A stretch of DNA of 64,000 nt. Origin: Tridacna crocea (lineage: Eukaryota; Mollusca; Bivalvia; Cardiida; Cardiidae). The number at the start of each line of letters is the position of its first letter. The first letter of the stretch is position 1. Both the position numbers and the translations under genes were made by a program. The notes under the pieces are model-generated. The model worked only from the letters and a program-made list of their open reading frames with translations. It searched no databases and was not told the DNA's origin. Of this stretch, positions 21,819 to 31,998 are shown in pieces. Where the stretch lies: positions 16,191,290-16,255,289 of the forward strand of contig OX031061.1 in NCBI GenBank assembly GCA_943736015.1, in the 5' to 3' direction.

Positions 21819-22046
21819 TTAACACTTTACCAAATGACAAAATTTTACACTGGTCCAAATTGAAGTATTTGCAGACGACAAACTAAATGTGACTATTGAA
21901 TTGAAATTTGTTTGAGGAAGTGAAGAAAACATTGTAGGAAAAGGAGAAAAGGCTGGTTACCAGCATTTTCTCCTTTTCCCACAATGTTTTCAAGAGGCTT
22001 CTTTCTCAGGGTCGTCAAAAGTCGGGATTGTGTGGTAAAGAGTTAA
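21819..22046 (+). mobile_element. TTAA-hairpin MITE, variant A
   Basis: ttaacactttaccaaatga to gtgtggtaaagagttaa, starting 134 bp after the R3HDM stop codon, so it may lie in the 3' UTR. The core is ggagaaaaggctggttacc. Confidence 0.85.
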
Positions 22047-22254
22047 ACTGAGAGAAAGAAGATCTTAGTTCATTCAAAACATGGGCTGGCTTTGTCAGTT
22101 TTCTCGTAATGAAGAGAACACCTTTAGTAACTATTGCAGACAGTGTAGATTAAGATCAGGCTGCAAATATTTTGCAGTATGAACTTAGGAATACACTTAT
22201 GGAGTAAATTATGGGATATTTTCAGTAAATTTTCTGTAAATTTGACTTTAAGAC

Positions 22255-22472
22255 TGTACTGCACAATCCTAGGTTTTTATGACTGAAGTTGATAGTTTTC
22301 GACAACAATCTGTGAAAAGGAGAAAAATCTGACTACTAGAGTTTCCTCCTTTTCCTTCATTATTCTCTGTCCTATTAAACAGGAGTTTTATCATTTATGC
22401 TTCAAATGAGATATCCGCTGGAGATGCTTACAATTTGAACAAATCCGAAAGTTACTTCTGTCTGATAAAGAC
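22255..22472 (-). mobile_element. Decayed TTAA-hairpin MITE
   Basis: cacaatcctaggtttttatga, a mismatched hairpin (ggagaaaaatctgactac) and a gatgcttacaatttg block remain. Confidence 0.45.
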
Positions 22473-22576
22473 TATACTCATTATCACGCAATCCAATTGC
22501 TGACTCACATTAATTTTTTACCTCTTTCCACAATGTTTTCTGCCCTTTCAGAGATGAAGTCCAATGTTTGAGACAC

Positions 22577-22807
22577 ATTTACCTCTTTACCAAACGAATA
22601 AATTTTAGGTTTGTCCAAATTGAAAGCATTTGCAGATGACAAAATAAAAGTGGCTGAAAATTTGAAATTTGTTTGGTGAAAGCTAGAAAACACTGTGGGA
22701 AAAGTAGAAAATGCTGTTTACCAGCATTTTCTCCTTTGTCCACAAAGTTTTCAAGAGGCTTCTCTCTCAGGGTCATCAAAAGTAGGGATTGTTTGGTAGC
22801 AGGTTAA
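22577..22807 (+). mobile_element. TTAA-hairpin MITE, variant A
   Basis: ttacctctttaccaaacga to gtttggtagcaggttaa. The core is gtagaaaatgctgtttacc. Confidence 0.75.
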
Positions 22808-22914
22808 TTTGTCATCTGCCAATGCTTTCAAATTGGGCAAGTGTAAATTTTGTCATCTAACAAAAATACTTCCTGATAAGAGATGTCTATTTCATTATTT
22901 TAGCTCCCCTAGCT

Positions 22915-23072
22915 TTACTCCTTACCAAACAGGTCCTGGTTCTCACGACCCTTGGGAGTAAAGCTTTTGAAAACCTTGTGGGAAACAGAGAAAATGCTGG
23001 TTACCAGAATTTCTCCTTTTCCCAGAAAAGTTTTCTACCCTTTCCCAGACAAATTTCATAAATTGACACACT
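22915..23072 (-). mobile_element. TTAA-hairpin MITE, truncated
   Basis: ttactccttaccaaacag and the hairpin cagagaaaatgctggttacc are present. The right end is replaced by the next copy. Confidence 0.6.
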
Positions 23073-23073
23073 T

Positions 23074-23302
23074 TTAACTCATTACCACATGAGAAAATTT
23101 TGGACTGGTCCAAATTGAAAGCATTTGCAGAGGACAAAATAAAGATGATTGAAAAATAGAATTTTTTTCTGGGAAGGGTAGAAAACACTGTTGGAAAAGG
23201 AGAAAATGCTGGTTACCAGCATTTTCTCCTTTTCCAGCAGTGTTTTCAAAAGGTTTCTTTGTCAGGGGCGTCAAAAGTAGGGATTGAGTGGTAATGGGTT
23301 AA
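23074..23302 (+). mobile_element. TTAA-hairpin MITE, variant A
   Basis: ttaactcattaccacatga to gagtggtaatgggttaa. Both arms carry cactgttgg/ccagcagtg instead of the usual cattgtggg/cccacaatg. Confidence 0.85.
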
Positions 23303-23366
23303 CTTGTCCCCTGCAGATGCTTTCAAAATGGACCAGTCAGACATTTTGTTGTTTGGTAAGAAGTTG
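23299..23366 (-). mobile_element. MITE end fragment
   Basis: ctgcagatgctttcaaaatg, ggaccagtcagacattttg and ttgtttggtaagaagtt only. Confidence 0.5.
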
Positions 23367-23652
23367 AATTGTGTTTCCACTCTGTAACACAGGTACTCTG
23401 ATAATTATGGTTAACAATGTGCTTATTCCCTTTTTGATAGTTTCGTACTAAAGCACACCTTTATTGTTTTATGGTAATTATCTTTGGTTCTCTTTTGTCT
23501 GTATGCCAAATATCTAAGCATATTTTTAGGTTTGCTTTTTTTGACTATTTGTCAGTGGAACACTTCTTTTAACGTCCAGAAAAACATTTTTCTAAGCACG
23601 GTAGGACTATTCTTATCACTCTGTATCTTGCCTGTTAAATACAGGTGTTGTA

Positions 23653-24223
23653 TGAGGGGAGGTCTATAAGTTCGTAGAACTTGGTATTTTTCTTTACAAT
23701 TCGTTTTTCGTTTATTTTTGTGCAGTATAAAACCTTTGTCAGTTGAATGATAAAAGCCATTCAGTCAACACTTTCCAGTTTTTGCTCTTACTTTTTGTTG
23801 GACAACCTATACCCATAGACAAAATTGAAAAGTCAGAATGTTGAGTTCAGAGCACAAGTCCAGAGTTGCATAAGCAGCTATTCGTGAGTGCAAGCTCGAA
23901 CTGTTAAATCACCCACCATACAGTCCAGACCTAGCCCCAAGTGATTATTGTCTGATGTGAAATTTGATATCCCACTTGCTTTTTGGAGCGAGATTTCCAG
24001 ACGATAATGAGCTCAAGTCTGCTACAGAGTGGCTTCTGACTTTCCATTTTTGCCGATGGGTATAGGTTTTCCAACAAGAAGTAAGAGCAAAAAAAAAGTA
24101 AGAGCTGACTAAATGGCTGTTATAATTCAACTGACAAAGGTTTATACTGCCAAAATATGAAAGAAGAAATTTTGAATTGTATAGAAAAATACTGAGTTCT
24201 ATGAACTTATTGACCTCCCCTCG
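23653..24223 (+). mobile_element. Internally deleted mariner element with long TIRs
   Basis: The left end tgaggggaggtctataagtt (23653) and the right end aacttattgacctcccctcg (to 24223) are inverted repeats. Similarity extends about 50 bp inward (gtatttttct.tacaattc). TA lies at both flanks (23651-23652, 24224-24225). It holds a mariner transposase remnant at 23889-24060. Confidence 0.75.
23889..24060 (+). pseudogene. Mariner transposase C-terminal remnant
   Basis: The + frame reads LLNHPPYSPDLAPSDYCLM, then a TGA stop, then FPDDNELKSATEWLL in the same frame. SPDLAPSDY is the hallmark around the third catalytic Asp of mariner DD34D transposases. The first two catalytic Asp regions are absent, so it is dead. 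It would once have cut and pasted at TA. Confidence 0.75.
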
Positions 24224-24291
24224 TAATTATTGTTTGGTAGTTTTTTTCCACAATGAGTCTCCATTGAAAACAGGCTTTCTCTTTTCCTTTT

Positions 24292-24519
24292 TTCCTTTAC
24301 CAAACAATCCCAGGTTTTTACAACCTAGAGGAAGAAGCCTTCTGAAAACATTGTGGAAAAAGAAGATAATGCTGGTTAACCAGAATTTTCTCTGTTTTCC
24401 ATAATGATTTCTACTCTTCTTAGGTGAAGTTTCAGTTTGTGAGTCATGTGTATTTTGGTGTCTGCAAATATTTTCAAATTGGAGGAGCTTAAAGTTTTGT
24501 CATTTGGTAAAAGACTTAA
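24292..24519 (-). mobile_element. TTAA-hairpin MITE, variant A, abutting a variant C copy
   Basis: cctttaccaaacaatccc to catttggtaaaagacttaa. The core has a 1-base insertion (gctggttaaccag). It shares TTAA 24516-24519 with the next copy. Confidence 0.7.
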
Positions 24520-24744
24520 CCCTTTACCCCATAAGGCATTTCTATGGCATCTCTAATTGACCCTAAATAACAGCAAGGGTGAAGATTTTTCTTATGTGTT
24601 AATGACACCTTTTGATAGCATAGAAAACATTGTGACAAAAGGTGAAATTGCTCGTCACGAGCAATTTCACCTTTTGCCACAATGTTTTCAAAAGGCTCCT
24701 ACAAGCAATGCGTAGAAATGAGTATCTATGAAGTAAAGGGTTAA
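24516..24744 (+). mobile_element. TTAA-hairpin MITE, variant C
   Basis: ttaaccctttaccccataa to tatgaagtaaagggttaa, with the core aaaggtgaaattgctcg/cgagcaatttcaccttt. This is the best preserved C copy. Confidence 0.85.
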
Positions 24745-25104
24745 ATATCTATACATTCTGTCACATTGGGTGGTTAGGGTCTCTCTGTGGATTACATTAG
24801 TTATGTTAGTCAGTTCTCTACCAAAATTTTAGAATTGAAAATTGAAAGCACATATACATAGTTTCACCGTAAAAAAACATTGAAAGAAAATGAAAAAATT
24901 AATATTTCCAAGAAAACTTGTCAACCAAGCAAGTCATGGTATAGTTATGGATCCATAAAACCCATTATGTCGAATGACATACCGAGTCATTTTGTAGACT
25001 AGTCCTGTGACATGCTTAAATTTGACACACAGCAAAAACTGTTTACTTTGGTGAGCCTGTACACAATTTGCAGGCTGACATGGGTGAATACTTTCTGTAA
25101 ATGC
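24745..25104. other. No feature recognised
   Basis: AT-rich intergenic sequence. Confidence 0.4.
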
Positions 25105-25333
25105 ATAAACCCTTTACCAAACGACAATATTTTAGACTGGTCAAAATTGAAAGCATTTGCAGACGACAAAATGAAAGTGACTGAAAAATTGAAATTTGTC
25201 TTGTGAAGGATAGAAAACATTGTGGGAAAAGGAGAAAATGCTGGTTACCAGCATTTTCTCCTTTTCCCACAATGTTTTCAAAAGGCTTCTTTCTCAGGGG
25301 CATCAAAAGTAGGGATTGTGTGGTAATGGGTTT
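25105..25333 (+). mobile_element. TTAA-hairpin MITE, variant A
   Basis: ataaaccctttaccaaacga to gtgtggtaatgggttta, with a nearly perfect hairpin at 25212-25282. Confidence 0.85.
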
Positions 25334-25620
25334 AGCCATTGTTTTCACAGATCTTGGCTCAAACGATCATCACGAAAGATACACTGTAATGAATAATTTT
25401 GTTTGGTGTTGTGTGAATTTATGCAACTGTATAAGCATTTTCTAATTTTGCACCTTTTGAATTTTTTTTAAACAGTACAGTTACAGATTGTTAGCCCTAT
25501 AAATGTCAAGTACAATTTGTAAACAGTGTAGTTCAAGATCAGGCTGTTGTTATGGACAGTGCAATCACATTGATTGCCAAAGGTTGAACTGTAAAGATAC
25601 GCAGTCGATTGTCTGATTTT

Positions 25621-25849
25621 ATCAACCCTTTCCCAAACAACAAATTTTAGTCTCTTCCAAACAGAAAGAGTTTGCAGACAACAATTTTAGATTTGATGAA
25701 AATGGTAGAAAGTTCTCCTAAAGGGTAGAAAACAATGTGGGAAAAGGAGAAATTGCTCGTTACGAGCAATTTCTCCTTTTCCCACAGTGTTTTCAAAAGA
25801 CTTGTACTGCAGACATGTAAACACCAGGGCTTGTTTAAGAAATGATTAA
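25621..25849 (+). mobile_element. TTAA-hairpin MITE, variant B, abutting an A copy
   Basis: caaccctttcccaaacaac to gtttaagaaatgattaa, with a perfect core ggagaaattgctcgttacg. It shares TTAA 25846-25849. Confidence 0.8.
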
Positions 25850-26073
25850 CTCTCTACCAAAAATTTCTGGTTTTCACATCTCTGTGAAAGTAGCCTTTTG
25901 AAAAAATTGTGGGAAAAGGAGAAAATGCTGCTAACCAGCATTTTATCCTTTTCCCACAATATTTTCTACCTTTCCCAAAGCAAATTCCAATTTTTGAGTC
26001 ACTTAAATTTTGTTGTCTGCGAATGCTTTCAATTTGGAACAGTGTAAAGTTTTGCTGTTTGGTAAAAAGTTTA
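25846..26073 (-). mobile_element. TTAA-hairpin MITE, variant A
   Basis: ttaactctctaccaaaaat to gtttggtaaaaagttta, with core ggagaaaatgctgctaacc. Confidence 0.75.
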
Positions 26074-26270
26074 TTGTGTACACAACAAACTTGGAGACTT
26101 GTCTGATTTGAAAGCATTTGTAGAAAACATAAAACTTTACTCAAATGGTGGCATTTATCTTTATCTTTGAAAGGGTACAAATCATTGTGGGAAAAGGAGA
26201 AAATTCTGTAAACCGGCATTTTCTCCTTTTGGTACAATGATTTCATAAGGCTTTTTCTTGGGGTCTTTAA
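26074..26270 (+). mobile_element. Decayed TTAA-hairpin MITE
   Basis: cttgtctgatttgaaagca, the hairpin ggagaaaattctgtaaacc and ctttttcttggggtcttt. Ends are eroded. Confidence 0.5.
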
Positions 26271-26274
26271 CCTT

Positions 26275-27480
26275 TTACTCCATACTCCAACAGCTTGAAC
26301 AATAGAAATCTTCATGGCCATAGTTTGAACAATAGAAACCTTCATGGCAACAGTTTGAACTGTAGAAGCTTTTATGGCCACAGTTTGAACTATAAACCTT
26401 CATGGCCACAGTTTGAATGATAGAAACCTTCATGGCCACAGTTTGAACAGTAGAAACCTTCATTGCCACAGTTTGAACAGTAGAAACCTTCATGGTGACA
26501 GTTTGAATCATAGAAACCTTTATGGTCACAGTTTGTACTTTAGAAAAACCTTCATGGCCTCAGCATGCACTGTAGAAACCTTCATGGCGACAGTTTTTAC
26601 TCTAGAAAAACCGTGATGGCCATAGTTTGAACGATAGAAACCTTTATGGCCACAGCATGTACTGTAAAAACCTTCATGGCCATAGTTTGAATGATGGAAA
26701 CCTTCATGGACACAGCATGTACTGTAGGAATATTCAAGGCCACATCCTTTGCTGTAAAAACATTTATGGCCACAGTTTTAACAGTAAAGATATTGATGGC
26801 CAGTTATAACAGTAACAAAATTCATTTCCACGGCAAATGGTTGAACACTTAAAACTCTGCTACAGTGGTAATGATTTGAACAAAATAAATCTTCTTGGCT
26901 ACAGTTTGAACTGTAAGAGCCTTCATTGGCACAGTTTGAACAGTAGAAAACATTTATGGATCCAGTCTGAACTTAAAAAAATTTAATGGTTGAAGGTTGA
27001 GGTGATCAGAAAATTGTCATGATGTTTTATTCAACCCTATACCATAAAATATCTGCCTTTCATGACCCAAAGGAAGAAACTATCTGAAAACATTGTGAGA
27101 AAAGGAAAAAAATGCAGGTAGCCAGCATTTTCACCTTTTCTTACAATGTTTTCCACTCTTCTAGAATCAATTGTCAGTGTTCAAGTCTCGTTTATTTTGT
27201 CGTCTGCAAATACTTGAAATTTAGACTAGTCTTAAATTTTGTCATTTGGTAAAGATTTAAGCAAAAAAACATACATTGTTACAGCTTTAACTACGGACAT
27301 TCATGGCCATATTTCAGACTCTTAAAAACTGTTGTGGCAACAGTTTAAACTGTGAAAACTTTCGAGGCTACAGTTTAAACTGTAAAACTTTTGTTGCCAC
27401 AGTTTGAACTGTAGAGTATTCATTACCACATTCTGAAATTTGAAACCTTCATTTCCATTTTGAGCTTTAAAAACTTTCAT
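26275..27480. repeat. 30-bp minisatellite, split by a MITE
   Basis: About two dozen degenerate units of a 30-bp word (catggccacagtttgaac + agtagaaacctt) run from 26275 to 26990 and resume at about 27290-27480. The period is a multiple of three, so long open frames appear on both strands (10-residue repeats such as TVQTVAMKVS on the - strand). Array edges are more diverged than the centre. No protein family matches, and I treat the frames as incidental. Confidence 0.8.
27031..27260 (-). mobile_element. TTAA-hairpin MITE inside the minisatellite
   Basis: tcaaccctataccataaaa to catttggtaaagatttaa, with core aaaaaatgcaggtagccag. Confidence 0.7.
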
Positions 27481-27574
27481 AGTATCATAAGTATTAATAC
27501 CTTGGATCCAGAACATCTTGTTGTTGATAATCACATTCCAATCTTGTCTATGTTGGTTTTTGTCTTCTCTTTTT

Positions 27575-29057
27575 AGCTCACCTAAGCACAACGTGCTCAA
27601 GGGGAGCTTTTAGGATCACCCGGTGTCCGTTGTGTGTCAGTTCGTCGTGCGTCGTCAACAATTCTTTAAACATCAACTCCTCCTAAACTGCTGGGTGGAT
27701 TTTGTCCAAACTTGGCTGGAATGTTCCTTGGGAGGTCCTCTTTAAAAATTGTTCACAGAATTTGATTCCATCAAAAACTCTGGTTGCCATAGCAACCAAA
27801 TGGAATTTTCTAGGGAATTCTTTAAAAATCTTCTCCTGAAACCGCTGGTCAGATTTTGAAATAATTTCACAGATATGTTCCTTGGGTGACCCTTTACAAA
27901 AACTGTTCGTAAAATTTTGATATGTCAAAAAATGTGGCTCTGGTGAATGGGGGCTTCTTGCCCCATAAAAAAAATGAAGGAGTTCTTAAAAATTCTTCTT
28001 CTCTGAAATGGCTGGTCAGATTTTGAAATATTTTCACAGGATTGTTCCTTGGGTGACCCTTTCCAAAAATTGTTGTGGCTCTGGTGAATGGGGGCTACTT
28101 GCACTATAGGGAAATGAAGGAATTCTTAAAAATTTGTCTTCTCTGAAACCGCTGGTCAGATTTTGAAAGAATTTCACAAGATTGTTCCTTGGGTGACCCT
28201 TTTCAAAAATTGTTCGTAAAATTTTGATCCGTCAAAAAATGTGGCTCTCGTGAATGGGGGCTACTTGCACTATACGGAAATTAAGAAATCCTTAAAAAGT
28301 CTTCTTTTTTACTGAAATGGCTGGTCAGAACTTGAAATAATTTCACAGGGATGTTCCTTGAATGACCCTTTCCAAAAATTGTTGTGAAATTTTGATCCGT
28401 CAAGAAACACAGCTCTGGTGAATAGGGGCTACTTGCACGATAGGGAAATGAAGAAATTCTTCAAAATTCTTTTTCTGTGAAACTGCTGGTCAGATTTTGA
28501 AATAATTTCACAGAAATGTTCCTTGGATGACCCTTTTTAAAAACTGTTTGTGAAATTTCGATCCATCAAGAAACATGGCTCTGGTGAATGGGGGCTTCCT
28601 GCACTATAATTATGGCCATGAAGAAATTCTTTAAAATTCTTCTTCTGTGAAACGGCGGATCAGAGTTTGAAATAATCTCACAGAAATGTTCCTTTGGTAA
28701 CCCTTTTCAAAAACTGTTCGCAAAATACTGATTTGTCTAGAAACATGTCTCTGGTGAATGGGGGCTACTTGCATTATTTGGCCATGAAGAAATTCTTTTT
28801 CTCTGAAACGGCTGATTAGATTTTGAAATAATTTCTCAGAAATGTTTCTTAGCTAAACTTTTCAAAAACTGCTCTAGAAATTTTGATCCATCAAGAAACA
28901 TGGCTCTGATGACTGTGAGCTATTTACACTATACAGACATGAAAAAATTCTTAGAAATTCTTCTTCTCTGAAAGGGCTGATTAAATTTTGAAAGAAATGG
29001 CTATGGTTCTCTCAGAAATTCAGGTGAGCGATCCAGGGCTATCTTGGCCCTCTTGTT
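27575..29057 (+). mobile_element. Helentron-like element (family 2-related, ~165-bp units)
   Basis: After TTTT: agctcacctaagcacaacgtg. Near the 3' end caggtgagcgat, then the hairpin agggctat/cttggccct and CTCTTGTT. About seven units share ggtcagattttgaaataat, tgttccttgggtgaccctt and tggctctggtgaatggggg. Confidence 0.7.
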
Positions 29058-29145
29058 TGCAAATTTACCCTTTCACCCCTTTCTGAGTAAATCTCATTGA
29101 ATCTTTGAAATCCTTTTTTCAATTCGATCACTGAACAGGTTATTT

Positions 29146-29372
29146 TTAACTCATTAGCAAATGACAAACTTTTAGACTGGTTCAGATTGAAAGCATTTGC
29201 AGACGACAAAATAAAGGTGACTGAAAATTTGAAATTTGTTCTGTGAAGGGTAGAAAACATTGTGGGAAAAGGAGAAAATGCTGGTTATTAGCATTTTCTC
29301 CTTTTCCCACAATATTTTCTAAAGGCTTCTTTCTCAGGGGCATCAAAAGTAGATTGAGTAGTAATGGGTTAA
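29146..29372 (+). mobile_element. TTAA-hairpin MITE, variant A
   Basis: ttaactcattagcaaatga to gagtagtaatgggttaa, with the hairpin at 29255-29325. Confidence 0.8.
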
Positions 29373-29409
29373 ATTTTCTAATCAGCGCATTTGGGTCATA
29401 TAATTATAT

Positions 29410-29625
29410 AAACAATCTTTTGTTTTTAATGACCATTTGAAAGACGGCTTTTGAAAACATGGGAAAAGAAGAAAATCCTGGTTACCATCATTTTCTCCTT
29501 TTCCAACAATGTTTTCTACCAATTTAAAGACATATTTGGCATCATTTCAGCTACATCTAATTTATCATCTGTAAATGCTTTTGAATTTAAAGAGTATAGA
29601 ATTTTGTCAACTGATAAAGAGATAA
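29410..29625 (-). mobile_element. Decayed TTAA-hairpin MITE
   Basis: The hairpin agaagaaaatcctggttacc and the atcatctgtaaatgctttt block remain; ends are eroded. Confidence 0.5.
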
Positions 29626-29749
29626 CCAGCTATTCTCTATTCCAGTCATATTGTAATTGCCAAAACAAGCTATCTGATTGGATGAAATGGAGTGTATTGG
29701 ACAATGATATGGCTGCTTATTGAAAATTGAATTTAGAACAAGCCTATGA

Positions 29750-30004
29750 ACTATTTACAATACAAAACAACAAATTTTTAGACTTGTATAAATCAAAAGC
29801 ATGTGCAGATGTCAAACCGGACTCATTTGATGATATTTCTCTATGAAAGGTCCTGTCTTTCAACAAGGAAGAAGCCCTTCCAAAACACTGTGAGTAAAGG
29901 AGAAAATGCTGGTTACCAGCATTTTCACCTTTTCTCACAATCTTTCCTGTCCTTCCATTGACAGATTCCATCATTTGAGTGATATTTAGTAACTGCAAAG
30001 GCTT
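29750..30004 (+). mobile_element. Decayed TTAA-hairpin MITE
   Basis: tttacaatacaaaacaacaaa and the hairpin ggagaaaatgctggttacc with covarying outer arms (tgtgagtaaagg/ccttttctcaca). Confidence 0.55.
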
Positions 30005-30232
30005 TTTACTCTTTACCAAAAAAGCCCTAGTTTTTACGACCCTGAGATAGAAGTCTTTTGAAAACATTGTGGGAAAAGGAGAAAATGCTGGTAACCAGCA
30101 TTTTCTCCTTTTCCAACAATGTTTTCTACCCTGCTGGAAACAAATTTCAGTTTTTGACTTAGTTTATTTTGTCATCTGCAAATGCTTTCAATTTGGACCA
30201 GTCTAAATTTTTTTCTTCTGGTAAAGAGTTAA
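30005..30232 (-). mobile_element. TTAA-hairpin MITE, variant A
   Basis: tttactctttaccaaaaaa to cttctggtaaagagttaa. It shares TTAA 30229-30232 with the next copy. Confidence 0.8.
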
Positions 30233-30456
30233 TTCTTTACCAGACAAAAAAGTTCTAGCCTTGTCCAAATTGAAAGTATTTGCAGACGACAATTTCAGTT
30301 TGGCTCAAGTGGTGCAATCTTTCTTTGATAGGGCAGAAAACATTGTGGGAAATGAAGAAAATGCTGGTAACCAACATTTTCTCCTTTTCCCATAATGTTT
30401 TTAAAAGACCTCTTTCTCATGGTCGTGAAAGGTCATCATTTTGTGGTAAAGAGTTA
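30229..30456 (+). mobile_element. TTAA-hairpin MITE, variant A, abutting
   Basis: ttaattctttaccagacaa to tttgtggtaaagagtta, with core tgaagaaaatgctggtaacc. Confidence 0.8.
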
Positions 30457-30642
30457 CTTTGAATAAGTCTTAAGAATTTGTTTTTGCTTACAAGCTAATT
30501 CCCCCCTTTAATGTGCCTTTATAGAATTTGACCCTTGGAGCACCTCATTAACATTTTGACCTGAAATTGACCTCTATCCAAAGAATAATTGCAGAGTGAA
30601 TATTTATATAATAGTGATTGATCAGACAGTACGGAAATTCTG

Positions 30643-30871
30643 TTAACCCTTTCCCAAACAATCCCTGGTTTTTACGGGTCTAGAATAGTAGCCTTTTGAA
30701 AACATTTTGGGAAAAGGAGAAAATGCTGGTAACCAGCATTTTCTCCTTTTCCCACAATGTTTTCTACCCTATCATAGACAGAAATCATCTTTTCAGCAAG
30801 AGTTGAATTGTCGTCTGCAAATTTTTTTCTATTAGTCTAGTCCAAAAGTTTGTCGTTTGGGAAAGGGTTAA
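30643..30871 (-). mobile_element. TTAA-hairpin MITE, variant A
   Basis: ttaaccctttcccaaacaa to cgtttgggaaagggttaa. These ends match those usual in variant B (cccaaac), with a perfect A hairpin. Confidence 0.85.
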
Positions 30872-31401
30872 AGGTACATGTTGGGTTTGATCCTTATAAC
30901 GCCGTTATCAAAATATGAGAGCTCGTGCAGATTACATGGATCAAGGTCAGACTGCTCAGAATCTGCATGTTAGATCTATGTCACCTGCCTTGTGTACCAG
31001 TTCAAACCAACAAAATCATATCTGTTTCAGGTAACTTCAGTCTTCTTTGAAGACACGATAAATGTGTTAGCTGCATAAACAGTGGAAAATAGTTCACGTA
31101 GTTCCGCATGCAGACAACATTTGCCAAAGCTACGTTTCGATGATAATACAAGCCTGTAATATATGGTGATAGAGGTCATTTATTTCATGTCAATTTGTTT
31201 TAGTAATAAAGCATAAATAAATGCAGTTTAAAGATTATCAAGGTTGCCTTTGTCAAGAATGTCAGTCAAACAGTGTAGTTCAAAGATCAAACTGCATGTC
31301 CTGTGTATTCTGATTTTGACCTACACTTACCACAAAAGCAACTAAAGATGTGGAAAGTGTTTGAAGAGTCAGTATATGTTGTGAAAATTATTCTATGCAT
31401 T
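30872..31401. other. No feature recognised
   Basis: Intergenic, AT-rich. The word aagatca.actgc recurs near 30950 and 31295, as at 22155 and 25535, and may be half-sites of the hairpin family at 31402. Confidence 0.35.
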
Positions 31402-31662
31402 TGTGACCCATTACACAAAAGTTGACCTTCTGAAATCTGCAAAAAGTATCAACCCTGGTCAGACTGCGCAAATAGCGCAGTCTGACCAGGGTCGACGGTT
31501 TTTGCTTTTATGATATTTTTTGTATGAAAAGGGGTCATTCTACCTTGTTATACAATCATATCTAAATTATCCACTTAAATTGACCTTCACTATGGTTGAT
31601 CGGTTTTCATCTAAATGATGTGCGGAATTCCCAGAAAGTCCCTTTTTGTGTGGCGGGTCACA
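31402..31662. mobile_element. Short MITE with GGTCAGACTGCGCA hairpin
   Basis: Imperfect terminal inverted repeats: tgtgaccc...acacaaaag at 31402 and its inverse cttttgtgtggcgggtcaca to 31662. The central hairpin at 31453-31491 has 18-bp arms ccctggtcagactgcgc. The same hairpin core occurs at 38060 and 48073. Confidence 0.6.
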
Positions 31663-31706
31663 CATAAGAAAAACTTCAGTGAAAAAGCAGAACAAATTTC
31701 AAGTAG

Positions 31707-31760
31707 TACAAATCGATAGGTGAGTGCAACACTATGTACAGGCACTTAGAATAGTGTTGC
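31707..31760. repeat. Isolated hairpin
   Basis: ataggtgagtgcaacactat pairs with atagtgttgcactcgcctat across a 14-base loop, with one G-T type mismatch. Confidence 0.6.
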
Positions 31761-31843
31761 ACTCGCCTATTGAAATGTAATAGTGTAATGTTGAAAAATG
31801 CGTGCAAGCATGTTATCAATCAATCACAACATAAATACCACTT

Positions 31844-31998
31844 TTAACCTTTTACCAAACAATCCTGATTTTAAAAAGAGCTTTATGGCTTTTACAAAAC
31901 ACATGAAAATGTTATGGCAAAAAGCGAAAATGCTGGTTACTAGCATTTGCTCTGTTTCCCATAATGTGTTCACAAGTCTTCTCTATAAAGCTCTTTAA
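31844..31998 (-). mobile_element. TTAA-hairpin MITE, truncated
   Basis: ttaaccttttaccaaacaat and the hairpin gcgaaaatgctggttacta. The right part is lost where the next copy begins. Confidence 0.6.

Noticed and set aside
25854-26529. Coding region with 10-residue repeats on the - strand
   Set aside because: The frame crosses a MITE and a minisatellite whose period is a multiple of three; no family or start context.
26275-26990. CRISPR-like array of ~30-bp repeats
   Set aside because: Units are contiguous and degenerate with no unique spacers, in a eukaryotic context; it is a minisatellite.
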